A stretch of DNA of 64,000 nt from Methanobrevibacter sp. TMH8 (lineage in GTDB: Archaea; Methanobacteriota; Methanobacteria; Methanobacteriales; Methanobacteriaceae). The notes under the pieces were generated by a model, which saw nothing but the letters and a program-made list of their open reading frames with translations, made no database searches and was not told the origin of the DNA. The stretch is from positions 62,001 through 126,000 of the forward strand of contig NZ_JAHLZE010000022.1 of NCBI RefSeq assembly GCF_020148105.1. Reading direction: 5' to 3'. Below are positions 61,814-64,000 of the stretch, piece by piece (the first letter of the stretch is position 1; the number at the start of each line of letters is the position of its first letter). The position numbers and the translations under genes are program-made.

Positions 61814-62920
61814 TTATATCAATGGTAAATTCTTTGTTCTTGTTTTGGATTTGTTTAATCCTGATGATTCTATTTCAGCTATCCATTCTTTTTTGCATTG
61901 ACAATCATAATCTTCAATAGGAATTTGTTCAATATTTGAATATATTATTTTGTGTTTTAAGTCTTTATTGCATTTTTTACAATTGTAAGGTCCTCTTCTT
62001 GAACCAAATCCAGATGTATCCATAAATGCAGGAATACTTAGATTTTTTCTAGTTTCATTAATAATTTCAATAACACTCCAAATCCAAGGAGGTTGATATG
62101 CACCTTTTCTCCAAAGTCTTTCAATTAAAGTTCCTCTGTGTATGGTAGCTGGACAAAAAGATACTCTGTTAACTCCAACAGTTTCACAATATTTCGCTGT
62201 TGCTATAGCTTCATCAATAGCTTCTTTTTCTGAAGTTAATATAGGTTTTACAAAAATATATGCTTTAGATTTAGCTACATAACTATTATCATTATCATCA
62301 TTGATTTTAGCTAGTATATTTACAGCTTTTTCGAAATCTTCTTTTGTAAATCCTTTATTAATTTTTTCCTCTCTTGTAAAATCATTTTCAGATTCTAACC
62401 CCATACTGACTTCAAACAGTTTTTCAGGAATAAATGAAAAAATTTCTTTTAAAACTTCTTCATTCACATATTCAGGACGAGATTCTACAATAACTTCTTT
62501 TATTTCATCTATATTAGCTATTATATTTAATATTTCGTCTCGAGCTTTTTTTGGAACTTCTTGAGAATTTAAAAAACTTCCTGATGCAAATATTTTAATA
62601 GCTATTGGCATATTTTTCCCATCAGATTTAATTTCATCAATATATTTTCCTAATTGTTCATTAAATAGTTTTATAATTAAATCTGCACTAATAGGTTCTA
62701 ATGTACAATCTGAAATATAGCTACACATTGTACAACCTCCTGATTGGGAAAGTGCCCATGAACATCCAGGAGTTGGAACTATTATAAATAAACTCTTTCC
62801 AGCTCCAGCATATAGTAAGTCTTCTTGATACCAGCTAGTAGCTAATTTTTCTGGAGGTCTTACTTTCATCCTTTCAAGATAATTATCTCTTATTTCTTTT
62901 GTAAGTTTTTGAATTTCCAT
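61814..62920 (-). CDS. raSEA: Archaeosine synthase radical SAM subunit RaSEA
   Basis: A 368-residue radical SAM enzyme. Together with ArcS it converts preQ0-lysine at tRNA position 15 to archaeosine. It has PTPGCSWALSQSGGCTMCSY (radical-cluster and additional cysteines), KIFASGSFLN, VESRPEYV and MGLESEND as in TIGR01210 proteins, and a C-terminal zinc motif CKKCNKDL...CQCKKEW. Length is typical. The start ATG follows AGGGAAC. The next gene, divergent, is a second radical SAM protein. Confidence 0.9.
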   Translation of the reverse strand: MEIQKLTKEIRDNYLERMKVRPPEKLATSWYQEDLLYAGAGKSLFIIVPTPGCSWALSQSGGCTMCSYISDCTLEPISADLIIKLFNEQLGKYIDEIKSDGKNMPIAIKIFASGSFLNSQEVPKKARDEILNIIANIDEIKEVIVESRPEYVNEEVLKEIFSFIPEKLFEVSMGLESENDFTREEKINKGFTKEDFEKAVNILAKINDDNDNSYVAKSKAYIFVKPILTSEKEAIDEAIATAKYCETVGVNRVSFCPATIHRGTLIERLWRKGAYQPPWIWSVIEIINETRKNLSIPAFMDTSGFGSRRGPYNCKKCNKDLKHKIIYSNIEQIPIEDYDCQCKKEWIAEIESSGLNKSKTRTKNLPLI

Positions 62921-63259
62921 TATTTGTTCCCTATATTATTTTATTTAATATATTTTTATTATAATATTCTATTATATAATAAATTACTATTTATTACTAA
63001 TTATTATATTCGTATTATCCTATATTCTTATTTTTATTCTTATTTTTAATCATTATTATCAATAAAATTATTAGCTTTAATTAATATAAATAATATTGAT
63101 ACAAATTATATAATTGAATAATTAAAATTTAATATGATTAATATATTGGTATAAATTGATTATTGTTGATACAAATTTTAATCATTGATAATATAGATAT
63201 TGGTAAATTTATTGATAATATTATAATTGATAAATTATTTAAGTTGATTTTTTAGTTTT
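62921..63259. other. AT-rich divergent region between radical SAM genes
   Basis: Mostly TATTGATA/TAATATT-like words. It must hold both promoters. No gene is seen. Confidence 0.35.
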
Positions 63260-64000
63260 TTGGAGAGTAATATTATTTCTGATTATTCCTTAGATTCTTT
63301 TATTAAAAATAGTTCTGATGATGAGAACAATAATTCTGATAAAAAGAGAAACAAAGCTGACAACAATATTGGACTTAATGATGTTGTAAATTATTCTGAA
63401 ATTGCTAAAAAATATGGATTTAAAGAAAAAAATGTTAAAACTATTCTTAATAAAGCTAAAAATACTAGAAGTATTTTTTTAGGTGAATATTCTCTAAATC
63501 CTTATTTAGGATGTTCTTTTGATTGTGAATATTGTTATATTAATGGAAGTAAATATGCTGATTCCACTAATTCTTTTTATATAAAATCAAACTCAATAAA
63601 ATTGCTCCGAAACCAGCTAAAACAAAAAGCAAAATCTGGAGAGCGAGCAGTATTTCTCATTGGATCAGCTACTGATCCATATATTGATATTGAAAAAGAA
63701 TTGTTTATTACTAAAGATATTTTGAAGTTATTTAATAGATTCCGATTTCCAGTTCATATAGTAACTAAATCTGATCTTGTTTTAAGAGATATTGATATTT
63801 TAAGGGAAATAAATGATAATGCTATATTACCTAAAGATATAGCTAATTTAAAATCAAAAGTCATGGTTACATTTTCTTTTTCAACTGTTGATTCAGTTAT
63901 AGCTAGACTCTTTGAACCTAATGCACCAAGTCCAAAAAGAAGACTTGAAGCTATGAAAATTTTGAAAGAAGAAGGTTTTTTAGTAGGTGTATCAGTGATG
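63260..64000 (+). CDS. SPL-type radical SAM protein (5' part)
   Basis: The visible 247 codons belong to a spore-photoproduct-lyase-like radical SAM family found in archaea. It has an N-terminal S/D/N/K-rich stretch, then LNPYLGCSFDCEYCYIN (the CxxxCxxC cluster loop), LIGSATDPYIDIE, and FSFSTVDSVIARLFEPNAPS. Two starts are possible: TTG 63260 in frame, or ATT at 63272/63275 just after GGAGAG (63262-63267). The gene is cut by the window edge. The substrate is unknown; a DNA-lesion role is not implied. Confidence 0.85.
   Translation, partial: MESNIISDYSLDSFIKNSSDDENNNSDKKRNKADNNIGLNDVVNYSEIAKKYGFKEKNVKTILNKAKNTRSIFLGEYSLNPYLGCSFDCEYCYINGSKYADSTNSFYIKSNSIKLLRNQLKQKAKSGERAVFLIGSATDPYIDIEKELFITKDILKLFNRFRFPVHIVTKSDLVLRDIDILREINDNAILPKDIANLKSKVMVTFSFSTVDSVIARLFEPNAPSPKRRLEAMKILKEEGFLVGVSVM

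Overview
This is a very AT-rich archaeal chromosome segment from a hydrogenotrophic methanogen of the Methanobacteriales, most likely a Methanobrevibacter species. The supporting genes are the five-subunit acetyl-CoA decarbonylase/synthase (cdhABCDE), the six-gene pyruvate:ferredoxin oxidoreductase cluster (porCDABEF), mcrD, mfnE (methanofuran synthesis), archaeal Pth2, EF-1beta and ABCE1, an archaeosine synthase subunit, and a surface protein with pseudomurein-binding repeats. Promoters show archaeal TATA boxes. Many genes start with TTG behind a GGTGAT-type Shine-Dalgarno.

Layout. 1-3.5 kb: translation genes (ABCE1, Pth2, EF-1beta), with MfnE and a zinc ribbon protein. 3.7-8.1 kb: a TctA-like permease, a ytfJ/DUF2953/ytfJ-like trio resembling a Firmicute sporulation pair, and a methyltransferase. 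8.3-12.3 kb: a secretion ATPase and its TadC-type membrane partner, split by a DUF1016 nuclease gene and a palindromic array of decayed pieces of that gene. 12.6-14.7 kb: cbiM, a PDGLE subunit and cbiQ (cobalt uptake, no ATPase gene here). A 1.7 kb gap with a cluster of GTAWTAC motifs follows. 16.3-25.8 kb: the cdh cluster with its nickel-insertion ATPase, a polyferredoxin and an inserted VOC gene. 25.8-32 kb: DNA repair (ogt) and envelope genes. 32-32.7 kb: a small ferredoxin, then tRNA-Leu and tRNA-Thr. 33-42.3 kb: a membrane protein, a PhoU-HTH regulator and the pst phosphate uptake operon with two pstS genes. 42.4-48 kb: fumarase alpha and the por operon. 48.5-55 kb: pterin, tRNA thiolation (TtuA-like plus its sulfur carrier), DUF89, a dehydrogenase and a nucleotidyltransferase. 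55.4-62 kb: three TetR regulators, an MFS exporter, a stand-alone mcrD and an HdeD-like protein. The right end has two radical SAM genes, the last one cut by the window edge.

How the genes fit together. CbiMQ brings in cobalt for corrinoid. CdhDE use corrinoid, and CdhABC make acetyl-CoA from methyl-pterin and CO/CO2. Por carboxylates acetyl-CoA to pyruvate, and fumarase is a later step in biosynthesis. This is therefore largely an autotrophic carbon-fixation neighbourhood with phosphate uptake and envelope genes interspersed.

The most unusual structure is the 9789-9969 array. Its units read as broken copies of the DUF1016 motif KLSxLLREI...WTHNLxIF, yet each keeps a DNA palindrome whose two arms have changed together. 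Also notable are three genes whose best-supported start is ATT, twin TetR genes with an identical 46-nt stretch in the DNA-binding region beside a perfect 14-bp inverted repeat, and direct repeats over the ferredoxin promoter. All functional calls rest on sequence recognition by eye.
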